Assembly: GCF_002287925.1 (NCBI RefSeq)
Contig: NZ_CP016769.1
Coordinates: forward strand, 1,240,001 to 1,304,000
Direction of reading: 5' to 3'
DNA from: Candidatus Planktophila lacus
GTDB lineage: Bacteria > Actinomycetota > Actinomycetes > Nanopelagicales > Nanopelagicaceae
Length of the DNA stretch: 64,000 nucleotides
Shown here: piece by piece, positions 15,953 to 26,277 of the stretch
Position numbering within the stretch: the first letter of the stretch is position 1
Layout of the letters: each line of letters opens with the position of its first letter
Program-made: the position numbers and the translations under genes
The notes under the pieces: model-generated
The model's database searches: none
Told to the model about the DNA's origin: nothing
The model's input: only the letters and a program-made list of their open reading frames with translations

Positions 15953-16038
15953 AAGGGTGCCACTGGCGACCTAGCGAGTCAATGGGAAAGCGCGAGTTTT
16001 TCGCTTGTTATGAGACCGTTATGAGCAAGGCGAAGGGG

Positions 16039-17103
16039 TTATCTTTGAAGTATGAAGGGTCTGGTCCGACCATTGACCTCAAAAGCGGGCCAATTCGGAT
16101 CGTTGGTAAGTACCTCAACCCCCGACTTGGTCGCCAAGATCGTATCCTCAGCCTTCCAGCCTTTACCCGTTGGGTTCCATGCGATCGGTTGGTTGTGCGC
16201 AATCAATCTGGTTGTTCCCTGATTTGCTGGCCAATCGCGAGGCAGGAATCCGGTCGGTCCACCTTGGTGATGGTTCTGCCACTCATCCTTATCGAAACCA
16301 TTTAGCGGGTAAGCAGCGATCGCAGCGTTAATTGGATCTGAGAAAGGCCGACCAACCACAGTGGCATCGAACATCGCGGCCTCAACTTTAAATATTGATT
16401 CGTAGCCGCTTATCTCCTCTCGAGATAACTGCCCAAAGCTGACAATTCTGGTTATTGATGCGATTAGCCCCTTATGTTTTGCGCATATTGAGGCCGAGAC
16501 GCGGTCTCCAATTGGCGTTGAGGTCGGTAGTGGATGGCGAAACTTGGTGACTCGCTCTTGGCCGGCAACGCCTAGAAATGCGATCTCTAAATTAGAGCGC
16601 CATAAGGAACTAGTTATTAGCGCTGCCACATCGATTTCTCGATCGCTACTTTTTACCTCTTTCATAGCGCTTCCTAGAGCTGATGCGGCTTCCAGGCAGA
16701 TCTTCTTAAAGCGCTCTACATCATCTGCAATAAGTGAGCCGCGAATAATCTCGATCTCAACGCCGAGATCAATTCGGTCGCCACCAGGTTGATCAGAACC
16801 AACTTTTGCTCCTGTTGGCAATAACGGATCGCGTCCTTGTGACCACGGCACGGTTTGTACTGAAACTTCTGCAGGAAACTCTTCAGCAATTAATCGTGGC
16901 GCTTCGACAACATTTGTTATTGCAACAGCTGAATCTTTTGTAATGATTAAATCAAAACACGCCGCATCGATAGTTGTTGGAACATGTGCTCGTCCAGAAA
17001 TGGCCCAAGCCAGATTTGGATTACGGCGAAGCACAAATGCATCAAGCCCTTTTTCAGCCATTAAATCTCGTACTGGTTGGATCCGAAGATTAAATGCGCT
17101 CAT
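16039..17103 (-). CDS. M24 (aminopeptidase P/creatinase-like) family protein lacking metal ligands
   Basis: A 354-residue protein with an N-terminal creatinase-like domain (about 1-115) and a C-terminal pita-bread domain. In active M24 metallopeptidases the segment DxGxxxxGYxxDxTR carries two metal-binding aspartates; here it reads SICAKHKGLIASITR, with serine at both positions. The Glu of the EPG motif is replaced in PIAWNPTGKG, while the His (NHHQGG) and the last Glu (KAEDT) remain. A metal-dependent peptidase is therefore unlikely; a creatinase-like hydrolase or a non-catalytic protein is more likely. A -10-like TAGCAT stands 7 bases before the ATG. It reads toward the isomerase operon, 115 bases upstream of it, and may feed into it. 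Confidence 0.75.
   Translation of the reverse strand: MSAFNLRIQPVRDLMAEKGLDAFVLRRNPNLAWAISGRAHVPTTIDAACFDLIITKDSAVAITNVVEAPRLIAEEFPAEVSVQTVPWSQGRDPLLPTGAKVGSDQPGGDRIDLGVEIEIIRGSLIADDVERFKKICLEAASALGSAMKEVKSSDREIDVAALITSSLWRSNLEIAFLGVAGQERVTKFRHPLPTSTPIGDRVSASICAKHKGLIASITRIVSFGQLSREEISGYESIFKVEAAMFDATVVGRPFSDPINAAIAAYPLNGFDKDEWQNHHQGGPTGFLPRDWPANQGTTRLIAHNQPIAWNPTGKGWKAEDTILATKSGVEVLTNDPNWPAFEVNGRTRPFILQR
16062..16072. promoter_or_regulatory. Perfect TGGTnnnACCA palindrome inside the 3' end of the M24-like gene
   Basis: TGGTCCGACCA is the full palindromic form of the FCD-type site and lies about 140 bases upstream of the isomerase start. It could act as an auxiliary operator for the isomerase operon or impede transcription reading in from the M24-like gene. 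A chance match inside coding sequence is quite possible. Confidence 0.35.
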
Positions 17104-17110
17104 GGTAAGG

Positions 17111-17116
17111 ATGCTA
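17111..17116 (-). promoter_or_regulatory. Putative -10 element for the M24-like gene
   Basis: On the reverse strand TAGCAT is followed by 7 bases and then the ATG at 17103. There is no ribosome binding site, which suggests a leaderless transcript. Confidence 0.45.
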
Positions 17117-17159
17117 CAACTTTGGGCTCATAAGAAAAAGTGAGCAAAATAGGCGTTAC

Positions 17160-17244
17160 TGGTGGCGGGTGAAGGATTTGAACCTTCGAAGGCAGAGCCG
17201 GGGGATTTACAGTCCCCTCCCATTGGCCGCTCGGGCAACCCGCC
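17160..17244 (-). tRNA. tRNA-Tyr (anticodon GUA)
   Basis: An 85-base type II tRNA with a long variable arm. The acceptor stem GGCGGGT pairs with ACCCGCC, the anticodon stem GGGGA/TCCCC encloses a loop with GTA, the T-arm contains GGTTCAAATCC, and the 3' CCA is encoded. It reads leftward between the CopC and M24-like genes. Confidence 0.97.
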
Positions 17245-17304
17245 AGGGTCATTCTTTTACGGCGGGCGCAAGATTACCTCAAATATTTAGCGAGGGGTAA
17301 TCGG

Positions 17305-17826
17305 CTATTTTGCCCGCTTTTTCCAGATAAAAATCAAGATTAGTAAGCCACCAACAATCGCAGTAGCGCTAAGAATTAGATAGATAGAAAGTTTATTACC
17401 TGAAGGAGATGGTGAAGTGGTTATAGGTTCAGATTTAATCTCTGAAGTTGTTACTGCCGATGCTTCAACTGTGAAAGTAAATTCGCCCTCAATCACATGG
17501 CCATCAGCAGCAACTGCGCGATACTCGACTCTAAATACTCCAGTTTTGTCGCTGGTTTTTAGCGCTTTAGAAAGCGTTGGACCAGCAACTAAAACCTCAC
17601 CTTGGCTTACATCATTATTGGTGGAGTCAAAAACCTTTATTGAATTCGAATCTCCAATAGCAATCAACTCTTCTGCGAAGGTGATGTTGATTTCTGGTGG
17701 AAGCGAATTAATCACTGATTCACTCTGAGGAATTGAGTTAACTAGCACTGTGTGCGCTGGCGCTGGAGATGCCGAAAATGCAAGGAAAATGGCTCCCGCT
17801 AAAGCGATAATCTGTCGTAAGCGCAT
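17305..17826 (-). CDS. copC: CopC-domain copper-binding protein, membrane anchored
   Basis: A 173-residue exported protein. The signal peptide ends at about residue 24 (SPAPA), leaving His25 as the new N-terminus (HTVLVNSIPQ), which is the copper-binding histidine of CopC. The other ligand region is VAADGHVIEGEFTF near residue 105. A Ser/Thr/Pro linker and one C-terminal membrane segment ending WKKRAK anchor it to the outer face of the membrane. This is the common actinobacterial form of CopC without a fused CopD. It probably handles copper for periplasmic-side delivery or resistance. The start is supported by TAGAAT 6 bases upstream of the ATG. It is divergent from yajQ and followed downstream by tRNA-Tyr. 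Confidence 0.9.
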   Translation of the reverse strand: MRLRQIIALAGAIFLAFSASPAPAHTVLVNSIPQSESVINSLPPEINITFAEELIAIGDSNSIKVFDSTNNDVSQGEVLVAGPTLSKALKTSDKTGVFRVEYRAVAADGHVIEGEFTFTVEASAVTTSEIKSEPITTSPSPSGNKLSIYLILSATAIVGGLLILIFIWKKRAK

Positions 17827-17832
17827 GGATCA

Positions 17833-17838
17833 ATTCTA
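17833..17838 (-). promoter_or_regulatory. Putative -10 element for the CopC gene
   Basis: TAGAAT on the reverse strand stands 6 bases before the ATG at 17826, with no ribosome binding site, again the leaderless arrangement. Confidence 0.5.
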
Positions 17839-17921
17839 CTTCGCATAAACTTTATTAATCCTTCTAAGCGCGATAACCTAGCGCTATTCAAAGTGATCTT
17901 CACCGCTTTTAGGAGGGCCCC

Positions 17922-18410
17922 ATGGCTGATAGCAGTTTCGATGTAGTTTCAAAGATTGATCGTATGGAGCTTGATAACGCGATCAACCAGGCGATCCGCG
18001 AGATTGATACGCGCTTTGACTTTAAAAATACCGGCGCAAAAATTGAAATGGCCGGCGAAAAGATAAATATTGAAGCTGATACCGAAGAACGCGCCAAGGC
18101 AACTCTCGACGTCATCAAAGATAAAATGATTAAGCGCGGGGTTTCACTTAAGCATATTGATCCAGGCGAGCCACAACTTTCTGGAAAGATCTACAAGATC
18201 TCTTGCCCGCTTAAAGAAGGTATCTCTACAGAGAATGCAAAGAAGATCGCTAAGTTTTTACGTGATGAGGGTCCAAAGTCAGTTAAATCTCAGATCCAAG
18301 GTGATGAACTACGCGTCACTAGTAAGAGCCGTGACGACCTGCAAGCCACGATGGCGATGATCAAAGAAGGTAAGTGGGAGTTCGCAGTTCAATTTGTGAA
18401 TTTCCGTTAA
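17922..18410 (+). CDS. yajQ: YajQ family nucleotide-binding protein
   Basis: A 162-residue cytoplasmic protein of the YajQ family, full length. The start [20 protein letters not shown] and end [11 protein letters not shown] are the conserved ends of the family; two ferredoxin-like domains make up the protein. Some members bind cyclic di-GMP, others nucleic acids; no function can be fixed here. It has the strongest ribosome binding site in this part of the window (AGGAGG, 7 bases before ATG), unlike the leaderless genes around it. The rarD gene starts at the base right after its stop codon. Confidence 0.93.
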   Translation: MADSSFDVVSKIDRMELDNAINQAIREIDTRFDFKNTGAKIEMAGEKINIEADTEERAKATLDVIKDKMIKRGVSLKHIDPGEPQLSGKIYKISCPLKEGISTENAKKIAKFLRDEGPKSVKSQIQGDELRVTSKSRDDLQATMAMIKEGKWEFAVQFVNFR

Positions 18411-19301
18411 TTGAAAAAGCAGAAGCTTGGCCTCATATATGGGGTTAGCGCATATGTCTTGTGGGGAATGTTTCCTCTCTATTGGCCGCTGCTCGAGCCT
18501 GCTAACCCGCTTGAAATCGTTTCGCACCGCGCTGTCTGGACTTTGATCTTCTGTGTAATTGTTCTGGCAATCACTCACGCCCTTAAATCAACCCTGGCCA
18601 CTTTTCGTCGCCCAAAGGTGGCAATCAAGTTGTTCCTTGCCTCAGTTCTGATCTCAATAAACTGGCTGATTTATATCTGGGCAACCAATAACGGGCACGT
18701 TGTTGAGGCCTCACTTGGTTATTACATAAATCCGCTGATAATTATCGCCTTCGGTGTGATCTTGTTGAAAGAGAAGATGCGCCGGCTTCAATGGGGAGCA
18801 GTTTCAATTGCAACAGTTGGAGTATTCATCCTTACCGTTGATTACGGTCGTCTGCCTTGGGTTGCTTTGGGGCTTGCCCTTTCGTGGGGAACTTATGGAC
18901 TTGTTAAGAAACAACTCGGTCTTGGTGCGCTAGAAGGTCTAGCGATCGAAACAATGATCGCCTTTATTCCCTACTGCGCATATCTATTCATTATTGGATC
19001 TAAGGGTGAAGGACAGTTTGGCAGCGGCGCAGGTTTAACCATTCTCTTGATTAGTGCGGGCGCAGTTACCGCTATTCCGTTGCTCTTATTTAACGGATCT
19101 ACTACACGCCTTCCATATTCAACGATCGGGCTCTTGCAGTATATAACTCCAACGATTCAATTTTCGATCGGTGTTTGGGTAAACCATGAAGCGATGCCGA
19201 CAGCGCGTTGGGTGGGATTTATCTTTATCTGGTTAGCGCTAATGACACTGGCAACGGATCTTTTGAAATCAGGCAGATCGGTCGACAACAGCATCGCATA
19301 G
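18411..19301 (+). CDS. rarD: RarD-type EamA transporter
   Basis: A 296-residue membrane protein with about ten membrane segments and two EamA repeats, the RarD ('chloramphenicol-sensitive') type. The opening GLIYGVSAYVLWGMFPLYWP and IVSHRAVWTL segments are typical. The substrate of RarD exporters is not well established; small metabolites are assumed. The start is TTG, immediately after the yajQ TAA, so it probably depends on translation of yajQ; no separate ribosome binding site is seen. Its 3' end overlaps the convergent polyprenyl synthase gene by 33 bases. Confidence 0.9.
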   Translation: MKKQKLGLIYGVSAYVLWGMFPLYWPLLEPANPLEIVSHRAVWTLIFCVIVLAITHALKSTLATFRRPKVAIKLFLASVLISINWLIYIWATNNGHVVEASLGYYINPLIIIAFGVILLKEKMRRLQWGAVSIATVGVFILTVDYGRLPWVALGLALSWGTYGLVKKQLGLGALEGLAIETMIAFIPYCAYLFIIGSKGEGQFGSGAGLTILLISAGAVTAIPLLLFNGSTTRLPYSTIGLLQYITPTIQFSIGVWVNHEAMPTARWVGFIFIWLALMTLATDLLKSGRSVDNSIA

Positions 19302-20258
19302 CGAGAATAAAGCGCTAGTTGCTGAATTAAGAGGCAGTGGGCCAAGTGCGGTGCGCGCATCTTTAGCAATATTTCCAAGCTGTTGACGGGCTTGTTGCAA
19401 GCCATCATGGGTGCGCAATGCGCGAAGAACTTGCTGCACCACAACTTCGTCATGAATAGGTGCGCTTAATAACTCTTTAAGTTCAGCATCTTCAGCTTTA
19501 TTTGAAGCCATTACATTTAAAGTTACAAGGGTAGGAACGCCCTCACGCAGATCAGTTCCTGGAGTTTTTCCAGATTGGCTAGATTCGCTAGCGATGTCGA
19601 TTACATCATCAGCCAGTTGGAATGCGATACCGATCTGTTCTCCAAATTTAGTTAGCGTTTCAACGGTTTCACGCGGTGCTCCCGATAGAAGTGCGCCAAA
19701 GCGGGCGCTAGTTGCAATTAGCGAACCTGTCTTATCCCCCACAACGCGCAGATAATGTGCGAGTGGATCTTCACCGTTCTGTGGTCCCTGGGTTTCCATG
19801 ATCTGACCTATAACTAAACGTTCGAAAGTTCGCGCTTGTAAGCGAACTGCTTCAGGGCCTAAGTCGGCGAGTAGATCTGATGCCTTTGAGAAAAGGTAAT
19901 CACCGGTCAAAATTGCGATGGTATTTCCCCAGCGATTATTTGCACTTTCTACACCGCGACGAAGTGGCGCTTCATCCATTACATCATCGTGATAAAGCGT
20001 TGCCAGATGCGTTAATTCGCAGACCACCGCTGCAGGAATTACTTCCTTGCGAGTTGGATCACCAAAGTGAGATGAGATAAGAGTTAATAGTGGGCGCAAA
20101 CGCTTCCCGCCGGCTGCAACTAAGTGGCGAGAGGTTTCTTCAACAAGCGGGTAATCGCCTTTAATGTGTTCACGGAGTAAATGTTCAACGCCTTGCATAC
20201 CTGTAGCAAGACCTGCCTCAAGTGCCGGATCTAGATCAGGAATGCCGAATGATGACAT
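19269..20258 (-). CDS. Polyprenyl diphosphate synthase (long-chain trans-prenyltransferase)
   Basis: A 329-residue trans-prenyl synthase that would make the isoprenoid side chain of menaquinone by chain elongation with isopentenyl diphosphate. The first aspartate-rich motif is YHDDVMDEAPLRRG (about residue 90) and the second is FQLADDVIDIASE. KRLRPLL and GDYLFSKAS are further family segments. The ATG overlaps the nuoN stop codon (TAATG), so the gene is the translationally coupled last member of the nuo operon. That position, together with menG upstream of nuoA, supports a heptaprenyl- to nonaprenyl-diphosphate synthase for the quinone; exact chain length cannot be read from the sequence. Confidence 0.92.
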   Translation of the reverse strand: MSSFGIPDLDPALEAGLATGMQGVEHLLREHIKGDYPLVEETSRHLVAAGGKRLRPLLTLISSHFGDPTRKEVIPAAVVCELTHLATLYHDDVMDEAPLRRGVESANNRWGNTIAILTGDYLFSKASDLLADLGPEAVRLQARTFERLVIGQIMETQGPQNGEDPLAHYLRVVGDKTGSLIATSARFGALLSGAPRETVETLTKFGEQIGIAFQLADDVIDIASESSQSGKTPGTDLREGVPTLVTLNVMASNKAEDAELKELLSAPIHDEVVVQQVLRALRTHDGLQQARQQLGNIAKDARTALGPLPLNSATSALFSLCDAVVDRSA

Positions 20259-21778
20259 TAGCGAAGGAAGGCAGCTGAACTTTGAATAAAGTTAATCAAA
20301 GGAGTTGGGTAGATTCCAAGTGCGAATGTTGCTACTGCAGATACCGTGATTGTGATCTGTGTGTAGATTGACGGGATTACAACGCTAGTTCCATCTTCGA
20401 CTGGATCTTTAAAGAACATCAGAACAATTACGCGGATATAGAAGAACGCTGCGATTGCTGATGAAAGAACACCGGTAATCAAAATTGCTGTTGATCCACT
20501 TTCGTAGGCAGCTGAGAAGATCGAGAACTTTCCGATAAATCCGCTCGTTAGCGGAATTCCTGCAAAGGCCAGTAAGAAACCAGCGAAAGCTGTGGCAACC
20601 CAAGGAGAACGCTTTCCTAGACCGCTCCAGCGATTTAGATCGGTAACTTCACCAGCAGAATCGCGAACTAGAGTCACGATACCGAAGGCACCTACTGTGG
20701 CAATTCCGTATGCAAAGAGATAGAAGATTGAAGATTCCAAACCTGATTTGCTAAGCGCAATTACACCTGAGAGCAAGAAGCCTGCATGGGCGATAGATGA
20801 GTAAGCAAGCATGCGCTTTACATCGCGCTGTGCGATTGCAACTAGTGAACCAAAGACCATAGTTATCAACGCAATTGCGATGATCGCTGGACGCCATTGC
20901 CAGTAAGCCTCAGCGAATGAAACATAGAAGATACGGAGCATTGCACCGAACGCGGCAACTTTGGTGGCAGCTGCCATAAGGGCGGTAACTGCAGTTGGTG
21001 CGCCCTGATAAACATCTGGTGACCAAGCGTGGAACGGAACTGCGCCAACTTTAAAGAGAAGTCCGATTGAGATAAATGCGATTCCGAGAAGTAGATAAAT
21101 ATCATTTCCACTTCCACCGATTACCGCTGAGTGAATTCCAGCGAAGGTAACGGATGATGAATATCCGTAAAGATATGCGATTCCCATCAAGAAGAAAGCA
21201 GATGCGAAAGCGCCGAGCAAGAAGTACTTAAGAGCAGCCTCTTGCGACATCAAGCGGCGGCGGCGCGATAGTCCGGCCAATAGATAAAGTGGAAGCGAAA
21301 GAACTTCTAGCGCCACAAAGAGAGTAATTAAATCGGTAGCAACTGGAAAGAGCATCATTCCGGCAATTGCAAAGAGAGTTAGCGGGTAGACCTCAGTGAC
21401 TCTTAAATCTTGCTGCAGTGATGCACGTTCTTCATCTGATCCTGGAAGAGCAGCAGCCAGCGCGGTGAAGTTCTCTTGATCTGCAAGCAAAAAGACCGCA
21501 ATAATTGAAATAAGAAGTATCGAACCTTGAATCAACATTCCTGCGCCATCGAAGGTTACTGACTCCATCGCAGCCGCTGATGATGAGCGATCACGCACGC
21601 TAATTAGCGAAACTAGCGATAGGACCAAAGTGGCCAGAGTAATAAATAGTTGTGATGAAGCGCGTGATTTACGAGGAGCAAAGGCTTCGATGAGCACGCC
21701 AAGAACAGCGCCACCAAGCACGATCAGAATCGGTGCAAGAAGTGCATAATCAAGGGTTGGAGATACGAATTCAATCAT
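20258..21778 (-). CDS. nuoN: NADH-quinone oxidoreductase subunit N
   Basis: A 506-residue antiporter-like membrane subunit of complex I with about 14 membrane segments. It forms one of the three proton-pumping modules in the membrane arm. Conserved charged residues in membrane segments are visible, for example the Glu in LFVALEVLSLPLYLL and the Lys in LLFKVGAVPFHAWSPDVYQG. Its start overlaps the nuoM stop. It is followed by the coupled polyprenyl diphosphate synthase gene instead of the end of the operon. Confidence 0.96.
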   Translation of the reverse strand: MIEFVSPTLDYALLAPILIVLGGAVLGVLIEAFAPRKSRASSQLFITLATLVLSLVSLISVRDRSSSAAAMESVTFDGAGMLIQGSILLISIIAVFLLADQENFTALAAALPGSDEERASLQQDLRVTEVYPLTLFAIAGMMLFPVATDLITLFVALEVLSLPLYLLAGLSRRRRLMSQEAALKYFLLGAFASAFFLMGIAYLYGYSSSVTFAGIHSAVIGGSGNDIYLLLGIAFISIGLLFKVGAVPFHAWSPDVYQGAPTAVTALMAAATKVAAFGAMLRIFYVSFAEAYWQWRPAIIAIALITMVFGSLVAIAQRDVKRMLAYSSIAHAGFLLSGVIALSKSGLESSIFYLFAYGIATVGAFGIVTLVRDSAGEVTDLNRWSGLGKRSPWVATAFAGFLLAFAGIPLTSGFIGKFSIFSAAYESGSTAILITGVLSSAIAAFFYIRVIVLMFFKDPVEDGTSVVIPSIYTQITITVSAVATFALGIYPTPLINFIQSSAAFLR

Positions 21779-23325
21779 TACTTGCCCTCACTCATGGTTG
21801 GCGCTGGATCGCTAAATCCTTGTTGCGAAATGATGGTCTGCGATGCTGGATTAATGATGTTTAACAACGGTGATGGGTAGAAACCAAGAACGACGATCGT
21901 TGCGATAACAGGTGCGATCGCAATTTTCTCGCGCAGAGTTAGATCGCTTAAATTCTCATTGCCCGGAGTTGTTGGGCCATGGAGCGCGCGTTGTACCGGA
22001 ATCAAAATGTATAGAGCCGCTAAGACGATACCGAAGGTAGCGATAACCGCTGCAACTGGATATCGCGTAAAGGTTCCAACTAATACTAGGAATTCGCTAA
22101 CGAAGCTAGAAAGACCCGGTAGCGCCAAGCTCGATAGACCGGCGATAAAGAATGACCAAGCCATGATTGGTGTGACGCGTTGTAGTCCACCGAAATCTGA
22201 AATTGTCGATGAGTTACGGCGAGTGATCATAAATCCAGCAACTAAGAAGAGCGCTGCAGTTGAGAATCCGTGGTTAAACATGTAAAGCGTTGAACCAGAC
22301 ATACCTTGCGAAGTCATCGCGAAGATTCCCATGGTGATAAATCCGAAGTGAGAAATCGAGGTATATGCGATCAGGCGCTTAATGTCTTTCGCACCAATTG
22401 CAAGAAATGCACCGTAGAGAATGGAGATAACTGCCAAGGTAATAATCATCGGAGTAAATGTCTTGCTTGCCTCTGGGAAGAGAGTTAGGCAGTAACGGAT
22501 CATTCCGAATGTTCCGACCTTATCTAGAACACCTAAGAGCAATACTGAAGTTCCAGGGGTCGCTGATTTTGCAGCATCTGGTAGCCATGTATGTAGCGGC
22601 CAGAGCGGAGCTTTGATCGCAAATGCGATAAAGAATCCGAGGAATAAGACGTTCTCCATCATCGGAGTCAGAACTGTATGTAGCTGAGAAAGTGTTGTTA
22701 TATCGAAGGTGCGGTTGCCGTAGCGAGTTGCCATTACATAAATGCCGATAATTGAAGCGAGCATTAGCAAGCCACCGAAGAGGCTGTAGAGCAAGAATTT
22801 AACTGCTGCGGCAGCGCGTTCGCCGGATCCAAAACCACCAATTAAGAAGTAAACCGGAACCAACATCGCTTCAAAGAAGACGTAGAACAAGAAGACGTCA
22901 GTTGAAGCAAAGACGCCGATCATCATTGTTTCAAGTACTAGAAGTAGTGAGTAGAAGACCTTGGGGCTCCAACGTCCGCCTTCAGATTCATTCCAGCCCG
23001 CAACTACGACGATTGGGGTTAAGAGAACAGACATCAAGATCAATACGAGGGCAATACCGTCAACACCCAAGGCATATTTGATACCAAAGGCAGGAATCCA
23101 TTCGCGAGATTCTACGAATTGAAAACCTTTAGCGTTGAAGTCAAAGGAGATCGTCATGTAAATGCCAACAAGAGCAACCAATATTGTGGTCACAAGTGCG
23201 ATCTGTTTAGTTAAAAGAACGTTTGTCTTAGGAGCTAGCGCGATGAAAGCGGTACCAATCAGCGGCAGCAGCATCAAGAAAGAGAGGATGTTCATATCTG
23301 CCAGGTTCACGTTGTTACCACCCAA
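21778..23325 (-). CDS. nuoM: NADH-quinone oxidoreductase subunit M
   Basis: A 515-residue antiporter-like subunit of the membrane arm. The proton-channel residues lie in [17 protein letters not shown] (Glu) and [18 protein letters not shown] (Lys), both well conserved. It overlaps the 3' end of nuoL by 19 bases, so the ATG at 23325 is within the nuoL reading frame. Length and order are standard. Confidence 0.96.
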   Translation of the reverse strand: MGGNNVNLADMNILSFLMLLPLIGTAFIALAPKTNVLLTKQIALVTTILVALVGIYMTISFDFNAKGFQFVESREWIPAFGIKYALGVDGIALVLILMSVLLTPIVVVAGWNESEGGRWSPKVFYSLLLVLETMMIGVFASTDVFLFYVFFEAMLVPVYFLIGGFGSGERAAAAVKFLLYSLFGGLLMLASIIGIYVMATRYGNRTFDITTLSQLHTVLTPMMENVLFLGFFIAFAIKAPLWPLHTWLPDAAKSATPGTSVLLLGVLDKVGTFGMIRYCLTLFPEASKTFTPMIITLAVISILYGAFLAIGAKDIKRLIAYTSISHFGFITMGIFAMTSQGMSGSTLYMFNHGFSTAALFLVAGFMITRRNSSTISDFGGLQRVTPIMAWSFFIAGLSSLALPGLSSFVSEFLVLVGTFTRYPVAAVIATFGIVLAALYILIPVQRALHGPTTPGNENLSDLTLREKIAIAPVIATIVVLGFYPSPLLNIINPASQTIISQQGFSDPAPTMSEGK

Positions 23326-25196
23326 ATTGCCGCGATCAGCGCTGCTGCGCCAATCAAAATTAGAACTGCATAGCTACGAACAAAACCTGTCTGAGTTTCG
23401 CGGAGCGCAGATCCAGAGCCGAGCGCCATCTTTCCAACACCGCGAACTGCGCCATCAACAACTGAGCCATCAATCTTGACTAGGGCAGAAGTTAACGCTT
23501 GTCCTGGGCGCATAAAGAGCGCTTCGTTTACATCATCTTGGAGTAAATCGCGTCGTGCGATGCGAGTAAAGATTGAGACTTTCTCAGGTGCCACGTTATC
23601 AATTTCAGAGAGTTGGTACTTGATGACTGCAATTGCAACGCCAATTGCAACCATTGTGAGAGCAAGTCCAGAGACAACAATTGGAGGCAGAAGTTCGGTG
23701 TGCTCACCATGTTCTTCAAAGAGTGGCTCTAGCCAATGCTTGAACGCTTTTCCACGATAGAGCAGATAGCCTGAAATAACTGAGCCGATTGAAAGGATAA
23801 CCATCGGTACCCACATCAAAGCAGGGGATTCATGTGGATGTTGGTTATCGTCCCAACGCTTTGGACTGGTAAAGGTCAAGATCATTACACGCGTCATATA
23901 GAAGGCGGTGATCGCTGCACCTAAGAGCGTGACTGAACCGAGAATAATTCCCTTTGCACCACCGGCATTTAGCGCCGTTTCGATAATCATATCTTTGGAG
24001 TAAAAACCAGCGAATGGTGGAACTCCGATAATTGCTAAGTAGCCAAGACCAAAGGTCACAAATGTGATCGGCATAAATTTACGCAGTCCACCATATTTGC
24101 GCATATTTACTTCATCGTTCATGCCATGCATTACCGAACCTGCGCCAAGGAACATTCCGGCTTTAAAGAATCCGTGGGTAAGTAAGTGCATGATTGCAAA
24201 TGCGTAACCGGCAGGTCCAAGACCTGATGCCAAGATCATGTAACCGATCTGAGACATCGTTGAAGCAGCAAGTGCTTTCTTGATGTCATCTTTAGCCATA
24301 CCGATAATGGCACCGAACAAGAGAGTGATTGCTCCAACGATAACAACGAGAAGTTGTGCGGTTGGCGCGGCATCAAATACAAAGTTAGAGCGAACAATTA
24401 GATAAACGCCTGCTGTAACCATGGTTGCGGCGTGGATCAAAGCAGAAACTGGAGTTGGGCCAGCCATCGCATCGCCCAGCCATGCCTGCAATGGGAACTG
24501 CGCAGACTTTCCGACTGCCGCAACTAGCAACATAACTCCGATGGCAGTCATCGCTGCTTCAGATGCATGATGTGAATGTTCTTTTACTCCGCTAAATGAA
24601 ACGGTGCCTAATGTGGCAAAGGCGATCATGATCGCAAAGGAAAGCCCCATATCGCCGATACGGTTCATGACAAATGCCTTCTTAGAAGCAGTTGCATACG
24701 CTGGTTTTTGATTCCAGAAACCGATCAATAGATAGGAGGCAAGTCCTACGCCTTCCCAACCGACATAGAGGTTGAGATATGAATCGCCAAGAACCAAGAG
24801 CAACATCGCTGCGATAAAGAGGTTTAGGTATGCAAAGAAACGACGGCGATCTTTGTCGTGAGACATGTATGAGATGGAATAGATATGAATCAAAGTTCCA
24901 ACGCCGGTGATTAGCAGTACAAAGCAGATCGATAACTGATCTAACAAAAGCGATGCATCTACGTTAAAGCTTCCAACGCTGATCCAGGTAAAGAGCTTCT
25001 GCGTCACCGGGCGAAGCTCTGCTTCGCGATCAAGCATCTGTGAAAGTTGAATTAAACCAACTGCAAATGATCCAGCAGACATCGCAGTAGCAAGTAGGTG
25101 TCCCCACTTATCAGCCTTACGTCCAAGAAGCAGCAGGGCAAGTGCGCCAAAGAGTGGAAGCGCGATTAAATAAACGAGACCGTTATTGGTAGCCAT
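23307..25196 (-). CDS. nuoL: NADH-quinone oxidoreductase subunit L
   Basis: A 629-residue antiporter-like subunit with the long lateral helix at its C-terminus that runs along the membrane arm. Conserved blocks include [36 protein letters not shown], and MTHGFFKA-type residues in [19 protein letters not shown]. It is the largest pump subunit of the complex. Two bases separate it from nuoK. Confidence 0.96.
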   Translation of the reverse strand: MATNNGLVYLIALPLFGALALLLLGRKADKWGHLLATAMSAGSFAVGLIQLSQMLDREAELRPVTQKLFTWISVGSFNVDASLLLDQLSICFVLLITGVGTLIHIYSISYMSHDKDRRRFFAYLNLFIAAMLLLVLGDSYLNLYVGWEGVGLASYLLIGFWNQKPAYATASKKAFVMNRIGDMGLSFAIMIAFATLGTVSFSGVKEHSHHASEAAMTAIGVMLLVAAVGKSAQFPLQAWLGDAMAGPTPVSALIHAATMVTAGVYLIVRSNFVFDAAPTAQLLVVIVGAITLLFGAIIGMAKDDIKKALAASTMSQIGYMILASGLGPAGYAFAIMHLLTHGFFKAGMFLGAGSVMHGMNDEVNMRKYGGLRKFMPITFVTFGLGYLAIIGVPPFAGFYSKDMIIETALNAGGAKGIILGSVTLLGAAITAFYMTRVMILTFTSPKRWDDNQHPHESPALMWVPMVILSIGSVISGYLLYRGKAFKHWLEPLFEEHGEHTELLPPIVVSGLALTMVAIGVAIAVIKYQLSEIDNVAPEKVSIFTRIARRDLLQDDVNEALFMRPGQALTSALVKIDGSVVDGAVRGVGKMALGSGSALRETQTGFVRSYAVLILIGAAALIAAIWVVTT

Positions 25197-25198
25197 AT

Positions 25199-25498
25199 TT
25201 ATCGCTTCAACAAACTGGCATCATCGATAGATGCTGATCGGCGTGAACGGTAGATCGTGACGATGATCGCAAGGCCTACTACAACTTCACAGGCTGCAAC
25301 AACCATCGTGAAGAAGGCAACTACTTGACCATCTAGCGTTCCGTTAATTCTTGAGAAAGTTACTAGTGAAAGATTTGCTGCGTTGAGCATTAGCTCAACA
25401 CACATAAAGACAACAATGGCGTTGCGGCGAACGACTACGCCAACGGCGCCGATCGTAAAAAGAATCGCGGAAAGGTAGAGATAGTTATCGAGGCTCAT
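25199..25498 (-). CDS. nuoK: NADH-quinone oxidoreductase subunit K
   Basis: A 99-residue subunit with three membrane segments. The two conserved membrane glutamates of the central proton axis are in [11 protein letters not shown] and [12 protein letters not shown]. Its start overlaps the nuoJ stop codon, as elsewhere in the operon. Confidence 0.96.
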   Translation of the reverse strand: MSLDNYLYLSAILFTIGAVGVVVRRNAIVVFMCVELMLNAANLSLVTFSRINGTLDGQVVAFFTMVVAACEVVVGLAIIVTIYRSRRSASIDDASLLKR

Positions 25499-26277
25499 TA
25501 CTTCTCCTCCACAACTGATGTATCAACATTGTCGAGTTGGAACTGAGCTGAATCAATTACATCTCCACGCGCCTTGAGCGTTGCAGAAATTGAAGAAGGG
25601 GCTGGCGTTCCATCTGGCAAAAGCGCTGGAACATCGACTGCGTTGTGACGAGCAAAGACGCCTGGGCCAGGTAGTCCAGCAGCGCCTGCTAAAGAATCTG
25701 AGCGGAAACGATTTACTGATTGTTCGCGCTGAGTTGGGCGCGGGGTTGTGCGTTGATGATGTGCCAGAACCATTGCGCCAACTGCTGCGGTAATTAGCAG
25801 CGCTGAAATAACTTCAAATGGCCATACGTACTTTGAGAATAAGAGTGCAGCAAGTCCTTGCACATTTCCTGGTCCATTTGCAGCATCTAATCCAATTGGT
25901 TCGCGACCCAAAGTTGCACGACCAAGGAGTGAAACCATTAGTCCGCCAAAGCCGACTGCTGCAGTGATTGCAATAGGACGAAGTCCAGTAATTGTCTCGG
26001 TTAGCGAATCAGATGAATCAACACCGACCAACATCAAGATAAAGAGGAAGAGCATCATCACCGCACCGGTGTAGACAACCACCTGAACAATTCCGAGGAA
26101 GAGCGCACCTTGTGCGATGTAGAAAATTGCGAGCGAGACCATAACCCAAGCCAGTAACAACGCTGAATGAACTGCCTTCTTAACTAACAACATTCCAAGT
26201 GAAGCAAGAACTGAAAGTGGTGCTAAGAACCAGAAGAGAACTGTCTCTGGCGTCTGAATAGTTAGTAAAGGTTCCAT
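25498..26277 (-). CDS. nuoJ: NADH-quinone oxidoreductase subunit J
   Basis: A 259-residue subunit. The first 170 residues hold five membrane segments, including the conserved [17 protein letters not shown] with a pi-bulge region important for the quinone-coupled rearrangement. About 90 hydrophilic residues follow at the C-terminus, rich in charged residues and ending DTSVVEEK. Such an extension is common in actinobacterial NuoJ but absent from the shorter E. coli protein; its role is unknown. Confidence 0.95.
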   Translation of the reverse strand: MEPLLTIQTPETVLFWFLAPLSVLASLGMLLVKKAVHSALLLAWVMVSLAIFYIAQGALFLGIVQVVVYTGAVMMLFLFILMLVGVDSSDSLTETITGLRPIAITAAVGFGGLMVSLLGRATLGREPIGLDAANGPGNVQGLAALLFSKYVWPFEVISALLITAAVGAMVLAHHQRTTPRPTQREQSVNRFRSDSLAGAAGLPGPGVFARHNAVDVPALLPDGTPAPSSISATLKARGDVIDSAQFQLDNVDTSVVEEK

